From assembly GCF_019693445.1 (NCBI RefSeq), contig NZ_JAHRBL010000020.1, positions 1 through 41,564 of the forward strand: 41,564 bases of DNA, read 5' to 3'. The translations under genes and the position numbers were made by a program. Shown here piece after piece: positions 22,794 through 31,849 of this stretch; position 1 is the stretch's first letter; each line of letters begins with the position of its first letter. The notes under the pieces were generated by a model, which was not told where the DNA came from, made no database searches, and saw nothing but the letters and a program-made list of their open reading frames with translations. The stretch is from Deinococcus aquaedulcis (lineage in GTDB: Bacteria; Deinococcota; Deinococci; Deinococcales; Deinococcaceae).

Positions 22794-23644
22794 GTGGATG
22801 AACTGCTCGTCCTCTGGCAGAGCCGACCCCAGTTGAGCCTCCGGCGCTTCGCGCAGTACGCCAGTGTGCCGTACTGGCGCCTCCGGGATCATCAGAACAG
22901 CGCGCCGGCGCGCTTTGCCCGTCAGCAGCAGCGGGATGAATTACAGGAGAAAATCCGGCAGGTCGCTCTCCACCACCCGACCGCTGGGTATCGGTTGCTG
23001 TACCACGAACTCAAAGCTCAGAGCGAAGAGATTGGATTGCACAAGATCCGCGTGACCCTCGGCGAATTGCACCTTCACCCAACGCAGCCTCGGAAGACCC
23101 GGAAACCTTCGGGGAAGGTTTCCGCACCACAGGACTGGCCTGAAGGTCGACGGGTGCAGATTAATGCGACACGGCTGTCGCTGTCCGATGGGGTCTGCTG
23201 GATCTATTTCGTGCTGGACGTTCTCTCGCGGGTGGTGCTGGCCAGTCGGGTGGTGCGGCGCCTGTCGATGCACCTCGCCAAATTGACGCTCGACGAGGCG
23301 ATCACCGTGCTCCACGCTCAGGGGATCGCGGAGCGCATCCTAGTGCAGCGTGATGGGGCAGCGATTTCACCAGTGACCTCTTTCAGCAGGGCTGCTTGAC
23401 GTATGGCAGTTGGGTCTGCTGCAAGGTGCCTCAGCCGGGCGGCACTGGGATTCTCGAACGCCTCAACCGCACCTACAAATACCAGTTCGCGTTCCGCCAG
23501 GACTGGCACGCTATGACCGATGTCCGGGCGGCCATGCCGGATTTTCACCGTTGGTACAACCACGAGCGCCGAATCACGGCGCTCGGCTACGCCACGCCCT
23601 GGTCTACACTCACCTCATCGGCGAACACTCGTAACGCCGCTTGA
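22794..23644 (+). pseudogene. IS3-family OrfB transposase, frameshifted
   Basis: From GTG 22794 the frame reads VDELLVLWQSRPQLSLRRFAQ and on through HHPTAGYRLLYHELKAQ. The first DDE aspartate region has been replaced by the sequence around INATRLSLSDGVCWIYFVLDVLSRV. At about 23354-23375 the frame shifts, and SDLFQQGCLTYGSW then GGTGILERLNRTYKYQFAF and WYNHERRITALGYATP continue in another frame to TGA 23642-23644. These are the usual IS3 DDE blocks, so the transposase is inactive through a small insertion or deletion. Confidence 0.75.
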
Positions 23645-23727
23645 AGTCAAAACTGGAGCATTACCCCCTGCCTCCTGGGCCTTCGTTCTGGTTGCTCTTC
23701 TCTCGCGCATGGAAGCTCTTGTTCATG

Positions 23728-23835
23728 TCACCCCAGCTCAATGGGCCTGAATTCTGAAGTGTATCCCGGGAGGTAAACTATTGAGAGGGGGTGGTGGCCA
23801 GCCATGGAGGCCTGGATGACCTCTGCAAGCTCATC
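23728..23835 (-). pseudogene. IS630/Tc1-type transposase remnant, C-terminal end
   Basis: On the minus strand 35 residues end in [17 protein letters not shown], which resembles the YLPPYSPDLNPIE block of IS630-type transposases (with the last catalytic acid). It abuts the proposed end of the IS4-like element exactly at 23835/23836, so that element may have landed in an IS630 copy. Beyond the other end (24832 on) a possible continuation (FRKARA) is soon interrupted by a stop. Confidence 0.45.
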
Positions 23836-24767
23836 CTCAGATCTTGCACCTGGAAAGCGGCACACACCAGGAGCACCCAGCGATCCAGCCCCTGAGCGGT
23901 ATGCAGCGCGAACCGATTCAGGCCGAACTGGTGCTTGGACGCCTTGAAGAAAGATTCGATGGCCCACCGGCGCTTTCCCGCTCTGGCGACGACGTCGCCA
24001 GAGCGGCGTTGCGACGACACCGAGAAGAAGGTCCGGTCGCCCCGGTCAAATCGGGCCAGCGTCACGACCTCCCACGGCCAGTTGTGGAGCGACAGCCAGC
24101 TGCCGTGCTCGCAGTCATTCACTGTCACTCGACCTGGGTGATCGGTGCGCCGTGTCGACCGAACACCCACGACGAACTCGAACCCCTCGTCCCGCACGCC
24201 CTGCAAGAACTTCTCGGACTCGAACCCGCTGTCGGCCAGCACCCACATGTCGAATCGCCGCCGGATCGGCTGCGGAACGGTCGCGAGGAGGTCCAACGCG
24301 AGCCGGACTGGGGTCGGGGTACCCCGACCCCGGTACACGCGATACCCGACCGGAAACTTGAGTGTGCCGTAGACGGCATACAGGACGACGAGGTGAATGC
24401 CGTGCACGCCGTTGTACACGCGAACAGAAGGGAGCTTCCGGCCTGTTTTGGGGATGCTGGTGAGATCGACGCACAGGTGAAGTCGCGGGCGCCGCTTGCG
24501 GCGCGCAGCCAGAAGAAGCGAGTCCCACGGCGTCTGCTGGAGGGAGTTCCAGCAAGCGCGCGTGTCCCAGGTGTACGCGTTCAGGAGACGACTGAGGGCA
24601 CTGGCGCTGACCGTGGAGGCGCGGTGAAGCGCTGTTTTCCGCCCCAGATCGACGAACAGCCCGAGTGCAGCCTCAAGGCTGCGCCGCTGGTAGATCGTGC
24701 GAGGGACGGCGAGCAGGTGATCTGCCAGACTACGAGCGCGCTTCCCGGAGAGTCTGAGGTCGTTCAC
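23778..24767 (-). CDS. IS4-like DDE transposase (intact frame)
   Basis: 329 residues with no break. DDE landmarks: first aspartate in [14 protein letters not shown], second in [14 protein letters not shown], and the glutamate in [17 protein letters not shown] with the R-x3-E-x6-K spacing of IS4 transposases. It is probably functional. If the element ends at 23836 as proposed, the last 19 codons ([13 protein letters not shown] region) and the stop lie outside it, in the flanking DNA. No neighbouring gene depends on it. Confidence 0.8.
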   Translation of the reverse strand: MNDLRLSGKRARSLADHLLAVPRTIYQRRSLEAALGLFVDLGRKTALHRASTVSASALSRLLNAYTWDTRACWNSLQQTPWDSLLLAARRKRRPRLHLCVDLTSIPKTGRKLPSVRVYNGVHGIHLVVLYAVYGTLKFPVGYRVYRGRGTPTPVRLALDLLATVPQPIRRRFDMWVLADSGFESEKFLQGVRDEGFEFVVGVRSTRRTDHPGRVTVNDCEHGSWLSLHNWPWEVVTLARFDRGDRTFFSVSSQRRSGDVVARAGKRRWAIESFFKASKHQFGLNRFALHTAQGLDRWVLLVCAAFQVQDLRMSLQRSSRPPWLATTPSQ

Positions 24768-24826
24768 ACCCTCTTTCTCTCGTCTGGGCGCGCTTTCTGA
24801 CTACCTATTCAGCTGCAAGATCTGAG
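23836..24826 (-). mobile_element. IS4-like insertion sequence (proposed ends)
   Basis: CTCAGATCTTGCACCTG (23836-23852) and the complement of CAGCTGCAAGATCTGAG (24810-24826) form 17-bp inverted ends with one mismatch. Both are flanked by TCATC (23831-23835 and 24827-24831), a possible 5-bp target duplication. The span is 991 bp. The ends are read by eye and should be tested against other copies. Confidence 0.5.
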
Positions 24827-24947
24827 TCATCTGCCCTCGCTTTCCGGAATCAGGTCACAGCCCGTTGGCCAGTCAATTTTCTGACGAAGCAGGTGCTGAG
24901 ATCGACATCTTCTCAAGAGCACTTTGTGCACGATTTTTTGGCTGCCT

Positions 24948-25757
24948 CTATTTGGAGGGCGCTGGTGTAAACTGCGCAGCTTGAAGAGTGAGGCGCCGTA
25001 TCTCGCTCACATTGAGGTAAGGATTCTTGATCTTGATGTGGAGCGGGCCTCCTGTCAGCTCAACGGTATGTTTGCGTAGCTCCCGGCCAACCTGAATTTC
25101 CTGGACGGTCTTCCCACCGTTCTGTGTCAGTTCCAGTCGGGCATATTCCCCCCGCGCCTTCTGTCCTGTGGTGACGAACTTCAGCAGGCCGGAGGCACAA
25201 GGCGTTACCGTCATGGGCACGTCGAAGACAAGAGAGGCAGAGTTCTGGTCGGGAAACCACTGCCCACCTGCCTCAGACGGATAATCGACCTGGAGGGACT
25301 TGCAGCTGTTACCGGACAGCTCGAATCCCATCAGGATTGTAGTGCGGGATTCCCGGCGGAGATACGGATTGAAAAAGCCGATCTGAAGAAGCTGGCCCTT
25401 CTTCACGTCCAGGCTCAGCGCCTTTTGTCCTTCAACCGGCGTGTCCGGCAGGGTGCTGCCGTCCGCGATGATGCTCAGGACAGCCGGCGCGCCACCAGCT
25501 GCCTCACCGTGAAGGTTTAGCGCCAGTTTCCCGGCACGGCAGAACCGGCGCTCAAACCAGACGGTACCGGTCAAGGCGGCGGTGGCGTTTCCATCCCAGA
25601 TGTCCTGGCTGTCACTCCGCTGCCACTGCTCACTACAGTCCTGCTTTGCTATGACCAGAGGCGCAGGCGTAGGCAGCGTCACGAGATGCGGCGTTGCGGC
25701 GGCCACTGCCGCGGCAGCCAGCGGGCCCAGAAAGGAGAGAGGAGGCCTGCGCGTCAT
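24948..25757 (-). CDS. Secreted protein of unknown function in the polysaccharide locus, with two similar motifs
   Basis: 269 residues. A hydrophobic N-terminus (SFLGPLAAAAVAAATPHLV) would act as a signal peptide or anchor. No family is recognised. Two beta-rich halves carry related motifs, IGFFNPYLRRESRT (about residue 130) and IKIKNPYLNVSEIRRL (about 245), suggesting an internal duplication. The pattern is loosely like the hxFxN...DR motif of small carbohydrate-binding modules such as CBM36/60. Its ATG (25755-25757) overlaps the stop of the upstream Wzy-like gene (ATGA), so the two are translated together. A role in handling the polymer outside the membrane is plausible but inferred. Confidence 0.65.
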   Translation of the reverse strand: MTRRPPLSFLGPLAAAAVAAATPHLVTLPTPAPLVIAKQDCSEQWQRSDSQDIWDGNATAALTGTVWFERRFCRAGKLALNLHGEAAGGAPAVLSIIADGSTLPDTPVEGQKALSLDVKKGQLLQIGFFNPYLRRESRTTILMGFELSGNSCKSLQVDYPSEAGGQWFPDQNSASLVFDVPMTVTPCASGLLKFVTTGQKARGEYARLELTQNGGKTVQEIQVGRELRKHTVELTGGPLHIKIKNPYLNVSEIRRLTLQAAQFTPAPSK

Positions 25758-27256
25758 TTCGCCTCCACCGGCCATTCGGAGGCCCACAGTGCCGTCGTCG
25801 CCAGAGACGACCGTGCCGGATAGATGCTGAGTCGCAGAAGGGAGGTGTCCTGCGGAAGGCGAGTGCTGATCATGACGGGCCCGGCAGAGGCCTGATATGG
25901 CGCGAGCCACACGGTGCGGCAGGTGGGGCTGCAAGCGACCAGGGCGGCGCGGTAGCTGCCGGGTGGCAGCTGGAGTCCAGCGTAGACCTGGTAGGGTTGA
26001 CCCGTCTGGAAGGTAGGCGGAGCGTACAGAACGCGCATGGTCCCGGGTCCCCCGGGCGTCCCGCCGCGGGTGACCAGCGGACTCCACAGCGGAAGCGACA
26101 GCAGAAGAACAAGGAGGCCGCTCACCAGACCTGCGGAGCGGTTCCAGACGAGGCCGCGCCCTAAGGTGACCCCACCTACCAGCCAGAACACCTCAGCGAA
26201 AAACGGACTGGGTACGATCAGGGTGTTATCTGCCACGTTCGCCGCCAACAGAAAGGTCAACAACGACAGCTCCAGCGGCGTGCCCTTCCACAACGCGGTC
26301 ACGAAGATCAGGCTGAGCAGCGCAGCCAGCCCCAGCCAGCCCAGAGGCCCAGTTTCGACTAAGGCTTGCAGGCTGATGTTATGGGCGATCAGCCAGGGGC
26401 TGTGCACACGGGCAACGACGGCCGGGCATTCCGCACCCTGACCGCTAGAGCCAGCAAAGAATTCGCAGGCGCCGGGTTTTTCAAGGTAACGCCCTAGGCC
26501 GTAGCTGCCCACGCCGCCCAGCGGATGGTGCCGGATCACGGAAAGTGTATTCGACCAGATCAGGTCTCTGCCGGTCAGGTCGATAGACGCATACCGCTGG
26601 AGCACGTTCGAGCCACTGATGTACAGCGCGCTGACCGCCAGCACGACGGTCAGCAGACCGGCGGCCATTCGCCGGGGCTGCTGATGACGGACGAGCGCCA
26701 GCAGCAGCCCCACGCCCACACCCAGCAGCGCACTGCGGCTGCCCGACATCAATAGCGCTCCTGCGAACAGAAGTGCAAGAGGGTAACGTATCCCGGCCTT
26801 TAAGCCTGTGAACAGCGCCAGCAGTAACCCAATTCCGCCGGCAAAACCGACGGTCGTCTGGGTCATGTAGGGGTGGGTCAGGCGGATGGACAGCAGATCC
26901 GACAGGGCGGTGCTGCTAAAGACAACGGCAGTCAGCAGCACGGCCCCCACACCGATCAGCATGGGTTTAAGCCGTTCGCCGCCGCCTAGTGCCAGACCAC
27001 CCAGGATCAGGGAGACAATCAGGGCGCAGCGCACCGAGCTGCCCAGCAGAGCACTGAGCGGCTCAGGCGCGAGCAGCGCGGGCAGACATTGACTGGCCAC
27101 GAACAGCAACATCACCACCTGAAGCTCTTTTCGCAGCCTTGTCCACTGGGGGAGAAACAGCAGCGCCAGTGGCGAAAGCACATAGAGCGGCGGAAGAGCT
27201 GCCAGCCACAGGTCGGTGAGACGCTCCCTGCTGGAATAAGGAACCGGGACAGTCAC
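25754..27256 (-). CDS. O-antigen ligase / Wzy-type polymerase family membrane protein
   Basis: 500 residues. Ten or more hydrophobic helices, and the Wzy_C/WaaL signature in a large outer loop: GRDLIWSNTLSVIRHHPLGGVGSYGLGR, and after VHSPWLIAHNISLQALVETGPLG further helices. This family joins lipid-linked sugar repeat units (Wzy) or moves glycans to an acceptor (WaaL). The last 110 residues form an extra soluble domain after a final helix (WSPLVTRGG onward) that is not part of the core family. GTG 27256 lies 6 nt after TATAGT, as in two other genes of this locus. It overlaps the secreted-protein gene downstream by four bases. Confidence 0.85.
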   Translation of the reverse strand: MTVPVPYSSRERLTDLWLAALPPLYVLSPLALLFLPQWTRLRKELQVVMLLFVASQCLPALLAPEPLSALLGSSVRCALIVSLILGGLALGGGERLKPMLIGVGAVLLTAVVFSSTALSDLLSIRLTHPYMTQTTVGFAGGIGLLLALFTGLKAGIRYPLALLFAGALLMSGSRSALLGVGVGLLLALVRHQQPRRMAAGLLTVVLAVSALYISGSNVLQRYASIDLTGRDLIWSNTLSVIRHHPLGGVGSYGLGRYLEKPGACEFFAGSSGQGAECPAVVARVHSPWLIAHNISLQALVETGPLGWLGLAALLSLIFVTALWKGTPLELSLLTFLLAANVADNTLIVPSPFFAEVFWLVGGVTLGRGLVWNRSAGLVSGLLVLLLSLPLWSPLVTRGGTPGGPGTMRVLYAPPTFQTGQPYQVYAGLQLPPGSYRAALVACSPTCRTVWLAPYQASAGPVMISTRLPQDTSLLRLSIYPARSSLATTALWASEWPVEAK

Positions 27257-27262
27257 CGGCCC

Positions 27263-27268
27263 ACTATA
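27263..27268 (-). promoter_or_regulatory. -10 box TATAGT(GGG) of the Wzy-like gene
   Basis: TATAGTGGG on the minus strand with GTG 6 nt after the box. The same nine bases precede the genes at 29175 and 31846. Confidence 0.65.
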
Positions 27269-27311
27269 GGCGATCGTGCCAGCCCGCCAGACCTTGCCCA
27301 GGAGCAGCAGA

Positions 27312-27357
27312 AAAACAGGCGCCGGACACCCCTGGGGGATGCCCGGCTTCCGCCTGC
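27312..27357 (-). terminator. Rho-independent terminator of the BY-kinase gene
   Basis: On the minus strand a long stem (GCCGGGCATCCCC with GGGGTGTCCGGC, plus outer CAGGCG/GCCTG) is followed by TTTTT. It separates the kinase gene from the downstream Wzy-like gene, which has its own promoter. Confidence 0.8.
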
Positions 27358-27376
27358 ACAGCGGGTCAGCACCGCG

Positions 27377-29002
27377 TTATCTGCTGGCTACCACCCCGTC
27401 GCGCGCCTGATAGGTGTAGCCGTAGCCGTAATTGCTTTCTTCGCGTGCATTAGCCTTGTTGATCACCAGGCCTATTAGATTCAGGCCCGCCCATTCGGCG
27501 CGCCGGATCGCGGATTTGACGCCCTGCATGTTCGTCCGGCCGTACTCAGTCACCAGCAAGACCGCGTCGGCGTGTTTGCCGATGATTAGGCCGTCAGCCA
27601 GGGCCAGAAGCGGCGCGCTGTCGATGAGAACAAGGTCGTACTTAACGCGCCAGAGGGCCAGGGCGCGGTCGAAATCGGCCTGGTTGATCACGCCCAAGCT
27701 ATCCTGAATTCCTGAGCCGGCAGGCAGCATGTCCACGTTGGGTTCAACTTCCAGTACCTCGACATTGTCCGGATTGAGTAGGGCTTCATGGGCGGTCCGA
27801 ACGCCCCCTGTCCCGGTCAGCGGCCGCCACCTGTCGGATTCGTCGTACTTTTTCCACACCTCACGCTGGGTGCCGCGCCGCAAGTCAGCGTCCAGAATCA
27901 GCACCCGCTTGCCGCTGGTGGCCACGCCGTCTGCAAGGGCGGCTGTAATGCTGCTCTTGCCTTCGCCAGGCCCAGTGCTGCTGATCATCACCACCGGGTG
28001 GGCGACCTGCGGAAGCGCCGAGAGCAGGTTGACCCTCAGGAATCCAATGGCCTCATAGAGACCAGCCTGTCTGGCGGCCCGGACGAGTCCCATCATGATC
28101 AGTTCGCGCTGACGCATCCTGGGTACAGTGGCCAGGGTCGGAATTCCCAGAGCCAGGAGGTCCTCTTCGTTGCGTACCGTGCGGTCCAGCGCGGTCACCC
28201 CCAGCGACAGCAGCGTTGCAATGAGCAGCGCGCCGATCCCACCTAGTATGGCGTCGCGCAGCGGCCTAGGAGAGACTGGGGCGAGAGGAACCTGAGCGTC
28301 GGCCAGTGGGCTGAGCACCCCGGCCACTGAATCCTCCATCATGCTGACCTGACTGAGGTTACCGACAATGGTGGCACGGCGAGCGATCAGCGTCTGGCGG
28401 TCGATTCCGGTCGACTGACGGCTGAGCTGATCGTCAATCTGCGTAAGTTGGGCCTTATAACCAGCCTGGGCCCGGCGCACGCTGGTCAGGGCGCGGTTGC
28501 GGTCCCAGGTCAGCAGCGCCGACGCCGCGAGGTTGGCCAGGTCCCGGGACACCTGGGCATTGCGGGCACGGGCACTCACGGTGTAGATGCCGTTGCCGTA
28601 CGGGTCAACCTGCGAGTTCAGCGTCACGGTGCTGGAGGAGCGCGTCCGCAGCTCCATCCTTAGCGTGTCACGCAGGCGTGTCTTCTCGGCGGGATTGATG
28701 GTGGCAGAGGCAAGGATAGCCTTGATCAGAGGCTCCATCACGCTGCTGCTGATCAGGGCCTGACCGATCGCACCCTCCGGGAGAGGCGGCGCTTTGATGA
28801 TGGCGGTATCCACCGAGGTGTTACCCAGGGAGACATTGGCGGCCAGCAGGCTTGCCTGCGCCTGATAAATACGCGGTTTGGCGTCGGCGAGGAGATACAT
28901 GATGGCCGCCACAGCAACGGAACAGGCCAGAATCCATTTGAAGTGCCGGCGTAGGCCGCGCAGCAGGAGGGTCGAATCGACCTCGTTTGTGGATGCGGTC
29001 AT
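27377..29002 (-). CDS. Polysaccharide co-polymerase / tyrosine autokinase (Wzc-like Wzz-BY-kinase fusion)
   Basis: 541 residues. The N-terminal Wzz domain has TM1 (WILACSVAVAAIMYLLA) and TM2 (LRDAILGGIGALLIATLLSLGVTA) with a coiled extracellular part between. The cytoplasmic BY-kinase domain has Walker A STGPGEGKSS (Lys about 349), Walker A' VLILDADLRRGTQ, Walker B YDLVLIDSAPLL, and a tyrosine cluster NYGYGYTYQ at the C-terminus for autophosphorylation. Such proteins set chain length and, by cycles of phosphorylation, control capsule or EPS assembly with Wzy. No matching low-molecular-weight tyrosine phosphatase is in the window. AGGAG lies 12 nt before ATG 29002; the promoter is unclear (TATATT at 29088-29093, minus strand, is a candidate). 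Confidence 0.9.
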   Translation of the reverse strand: MTASTNEVDSTLLLRGLRRHFKWILACSVAVAAIMYLLADAKPRIYQAQASLLAANVSLGNTSVDTAIIKAPPLPEGAIGQALISSSVMEPLIKAILASATINPAEKTRLRDTLRMELRTRSSSTVTLNSQVDPYGNGIYTVSARARNAQVSRDLANLAASALLTWDRNRALTSVRRAQAGYKAQLTQIDDQLSRQSTGIDRQTLIARRATIVGNLSQVSMMEDSVAGVLSPLADAQVPLAPVSPRPLRDAILGGIGALLIATLLSLGVTALDRTVRNEEDLLALGIPTLATVPRMRQRELIMMGLVRAARQAGLYEAIGFLRVNLLSALPQVAHPVVMISSTGPGEGKSSITAALADGVATSGKRVLILDADLRRGTQREVWKKYDESDRWRPLTGTGGVRTAHEALLNPDNVEVLEVEPNVDMLPAGSGIQDSLGVINQADFDRALALWRVKYDLVLIDSAPLLALADGLIIGKHADAVLLVTEYGRTNMQGVKSAIRRAEWAGLNLIGLVINKANAREESNYGYGYTYQARDGVVASR

Positions 29003-29160
29003 AGCTCAGCTCGGCTCCTGATAGGCAGCCGCGTTACGAAGGAGGCTTCAGGGTTCTTGTTGGCGGGGGCTCGGGGCATACTTCCTCAATATACGGCTTG
29101 ATCCAAAGCCTACGCAGGCTTGCAACACGAAAGGTCAACCTCATTTCCGTAGCCAAGGTC

Positions 29161-29166
29161 TATAGT
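29161..29166 (+). promoter_or_regulatory. -10 box TATAGT(GGG) of the second Wzy-like gene
   Basis: TATAGTGGG with GTG 29175 starting 8 nt after the box. Confidence 0.6.
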
Positions 29167-29174
29167 GGGATAGA

Positions 29175-30491
29175 GTGCTGACCTCAGTTAAACATGAACC
29201 GCTTTCTACAGCCACACGTTCGGAGGCGCGGCCGACTGTGCGATGGAAAATAGACAGTCGCCTGGTCCCGGTATTGGTGGTCCTCTCCGCTTTCGGACCC
29301 TATATCTGGCAGGGAGTGCGGTTCGAGCACCCTGTTCTCTACTTGGCGGGCCTCTATTCGCTGCTCACTTTGCTCCAGGCCCGGCGGAAACTTCTATTGT
29401 TTGAAGTGGTAGTTCTGCTTTGCTTTTCCGGGATTCTGATTATGTCTGCCTTTCAGACACTCAGCTATCCTGTGTCCGCAGCCAAGATTTTCGCCCAGGC
29501 CGACAACTGGATTCAACCAATGCTGATCGTGCTGATCGTTCACCGTTTTCAGCATCAACTCGCTTCAGCATCGCAAGCGATTCTGATCGCTTTGACCGCC
29601 AATGTCGCAGTTCAACTGATCCAAATCTATTCTGGCTCTCCGGCCTGGCTCAAGTTCTGGTTGCCACCGGGCGAAACGAGTGTGGCGAGCCTCAGCATAG
29701 AAAACGGGCGGTATTCCGGGGTATTCAATCAGCCGCTGGAAACCGGCGTGGCCTATGTAGCGGGTATCACTCTGCTTATGCGGGCGATCGTCACGCGAAA
29801 GGACACTTTCTGGACCTGGGCTTGCATGATCCCTTTGCTCATTGGCGGTACCCTGAGCGTTTCTAAGGTATTTGTGCTTGGCGTGCCGATCGTCGTTTTC
29901 CTGACCATCTTGTTCGAGATGAGTCGGCGCGGCTTCTTCCTGACCCTGCGGCAGTGGCTCGCCATCTCTGTCTTCACAGTTATTATGGGGGCTGCCGCGT
30001 GGACAGTCGCTGGAAAGTGGGCCGGAACCGACTATCTGCTGCGTCTGTTTCAGAGTCAGAGCAGCGGTGAGAGTGCTCTGTATCTTTACACCGCTGGGCG
30101 CTTTGGCGGAGAGACACTGCTCCTTGAGCAGCTTGCCCAGACCTTTCGCGATGAGCCACTGTTCGGCTTTGGATTCCGGAGTTTTACAGCTATCGACAAT
30201 GGTTATTTTGACGCTTATGCACAGGCCGGGATTGTTGGCTTGATTCTCTTCATCCCCGTAATATTCTATCTTCTTGTCATCGGGGTCTCCCAGTTCACGA
30301 AGGTGTATGGACGGATGATAGTTACCATGTCAGTATTCCTCTTTCTGGCGAACCAGGGCGGGCCTGTACTGACCGTCAACCGCGCCAATATCCTGATCTG
30401 GTTTGTCATTCTCATTTTGTTACATAGCGCGTCGCTCAGGAATGGTCTTCCCGCTGGCACACAGCGGACGACCTTACCAGATTCAGATTGA
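29175..30491 (+). CDS. Second O-antigen polymerase-like membrane protein (Wzy-like)
   Basis: 438 residues from GTG. About eleven hydrophobic helices (for example LVPVLVVLSAFGPYIW, LLLFEVVVLLCFSGILIMSA, VGLILFIPVIFYLLVIGV). It has a periplasmic loop containing AGRFGGETLLLEQLAQTFRDEPLFGFGFRSF and DAYAQAGIVGL, which is the Wzy/ligase pattern (R...PLFGxGxxS...H/YxxAG). It probably polymerises repeat units, while the 25754-27256 protein may act as ligase, or the reverse. Base composition is visibly more AT-rich than that of the rfb genes, which suggests separate acquisition. It is divergent from the BY-kinase gene, with 172 nt between them. The frame ends 21 nt before an IS remnant. Confidence 0.8.
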   Translation: MLTSVKHEPLSTATRSEARPTVRWKIDSRLVPVLVVLSAFGPYIWQGVRFEHPVLYLAGLYSLLTLLQARRKLLLFEVVVLLCFSGILIMSAFQTLSYPVSAAKIFAQADNWIQPMLIVLIVHRFQHQLASASQAILIALTANVAVQLIQIYSGSPAWLKFWLPPGETSVASLSIENGRYSGVFNQPLETGVAYVAGITLLMRAIVTRKDTFWTWACMIPLLIGGTLSVSKVFVLGVPIVVFLTILFEMSRRGFFLTLRQWLAISVFTVIMGAAAWTVAGKWAGTDYLLRLFQSQSSGESALYLYTAGRFGGETLLLEQLAQTFRDEPLFGFGFRSFTAIDNGYFDAYAQAGIVGLILFIPVIFYLLVIGVSQFTKVYGRMIVTMSVFLFLANQGGPVLTVNRANILIWFVILILLHSASLRNGLPAGTQRTTLPDSD

Positions 30492-30595
30492 CCTGCGCCG
30501 CTTTGCGAGAGGTGGTCTGCCCCCGAAAACTGGACGGGATGAAGTAAAGAGTCAGGCTCGCCCCCAGCCGTAGGCTGGAAAGCGAGGCCATGTCA

Positions 30596-30868
30596 TGAAA
30601 ACCCGTCAGTTCACCGAAGACTAGATCATCAAGCTGCCTCAGGAAGGCGAAAAAGGCGAGAAGCCTATTGAGGACCTGTGCCGGGAGTTCGGCTTTAGTC
30701 CAGCGTCCTCTGACGGCTGGAAGAAAAAGTACGACGATGCCACACCGGACGAAGTCAAACGGCTTCATCGGCTGGAGCAAGAAAACGCCCGGATGTTGCG
30801 CATCGTGGGTCAGCAGCGCCTGTAGATCGACCCTATGAAGGACGTGATGGGAAAAAGCGGGAATGCCC
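30596..30868 (+). pseudogene. IS407-type OrfA, nonsense-mutated (copy 1)
   Basis: Starts MKTRQFTED like the intact copy at 40610, then TAG replaces the glutamine codon of EDQIIKL (30623-30625). A second TAG occurs near the end (QQRL-stop-IDPMKD). Clearly a dead copy. Confidence 0.75.
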
Positions 30869-30879
30869 ACCCAGAAACG

Positions 30880-31640
30880 TGGCGCGGTGAGTGCGCTCAT
30901 CCTGGCACACGTCAGGCCCGACCGGGCCTGCTTCCTGGTGGGCTTACCCAAATCGTCCTGGCATTTCTGACCGAAACTCCGCCAGGGCAGCGTATTGCGG
31001 CAACGTCTCCGTGAACTGGCGTTGCTCCACCTTCATCGGGGTTATCGATTCATTCACGCCCTCCTGGTCTAGGAGGGCCAGCGCATCCAGCGCAAGAAGG
31101 TCCGGCGGGAAGCGCTCACCATCAAATCCAAACCCCTTAGGAAGCGCCGCAAGACCTCCGTTCCGATGAGCGCCGAATCTCCCGACCATGGCTGGACCTC
31201 CGACTTCATCTTCGATCAGACTCTGGGCGGCACCACCCTAAAAACCCTTAACCTGACCGCCGAATTGGCCGTCCGTCGCGCTCTGGGTCTCGACACCCTT
31301 CACCTCCAAGGACGTGCTCAATGAAGTCATCGCCGAGCGTGTGCACCTAAAATTTATCCGCAGTGACAACGGACCGGAATTCATTGCCCGTGCCCTGGAC
31401 GTCTGGCTGGCCGTACAGGACATCGGTACCCGGTTCATCCAACCTGGAACGCCCTGGCAGAAAGGCTTTGCCAAGAGTTTCTACTCCAGGCTGCGCGACG
31501 AGTGCCTCAACCAGGAGGTGTTCTACTCCGCCAGGCACGCTCAGGTCTTGCTGGATGACTGGCGATCGTTTTCCAACACTAGGCAGTCACATTCGTCGTT
31601 AAGTGCCGCACACCCGACGAGTGTGCCCAGCAGGCCAGTA
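30880..31640 (+). pseudogene. IS407-type OrfB transposase remnant (copy 1)
   Basis: Pieces of OrfB appear in several frames: RPGLLPGGLTQIVLA-like sequence near 30920, then SAESPDHGWTSDFIFDQTL near 31170-31220. The best-kept part is VIAERVHLKFIRSDNGPEFIARALDVWL, RFIQPGTPWQKGFAKSFYSRLRDECLNQEVF and QSHSSL (31320-31605), which carries the second DDE aspartate and the glutamate region. Frameshifts make it non-functional. Confidence 0.7.
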
Positions 31641-31815
31641 GCCGGACTGCCGCCCCCCTCAGCGGACAGGAACCGCGGAGGATGCGGTCGCCCCGACTCC
31701 TGGGCAAGTGAAGAAGGTCTGTGTTGTACGCTGCTCATAGAACGAATCTCTACTCGAATCCGCCCAAACTTTGGGGCCAGACCAAGCCCAGCGGCGCGGT
31801 CTATGACCCAGACCT

Positions 31816-31821
31816 TATAGT
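31816..31821 (+). promoter_or_regulatory. -10 box TATAGT(GGG) of the rfb operon
   Basis: TATAGTGGG, 7 nt before the mini-ORF ATG at 31829. It is presumably the promoter for the whole rfbF-GT2 operon, since no later gap is long enough for another. Confidence 0.65.
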
Positions 31822-31828
31822 GGGCAGC

Positions 31829-31849
31829 ATGTTGTGGAGAACCCCTTGA
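31829..31849 (+). CDS. Leaderless 6-codon mini-ORF overlapping the rfbF start
   Basis: ATG 31829 sits 7 nt after TATAGT. It encodes MLWRTP and ends at TGA 31847-31849, overlapping the TTG start of rfbF (31846-31848) as TTGA. GGAG (31836-31839) within it lies 6 nt before that TTG. This is the same design as the ppx leader at 14645. Translation is inferred. Confidence 0.5.
   Translation: MLWRTP

Larger units (their letters stand above)
22433..23665 (+). mobile_element. Decayed IS3-family insertion sequence
   Basis: The ends are GGTAGTGCTCCAG (22433-22445) and its complement CTGGAGCATTACC (23653-23665), 12 of 13 matching. Between them lie two reading frames of IS3 type, both broken. No flanking target duplication can be seen. 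It lies directly after the DECR2-like gene and probably removed that gene's native downstream signals. Confidence 0.75.
30513..31640 (+). mobile_element. Decayed IS3-family (IS407-type) element, copy 1
   Basis: Its left end (TGGTCTGCCCCC...AAAACTGGACGGGATGAA) is nearly identical to that of copy 2 at 40527, and similarity continues through OrfA and OrfB. The right end is not recognisable; transposase similarity fades near 31620-31640. The stretch from there to the rfbF promoter (31816) shows no gene. Confidence 0.75.
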
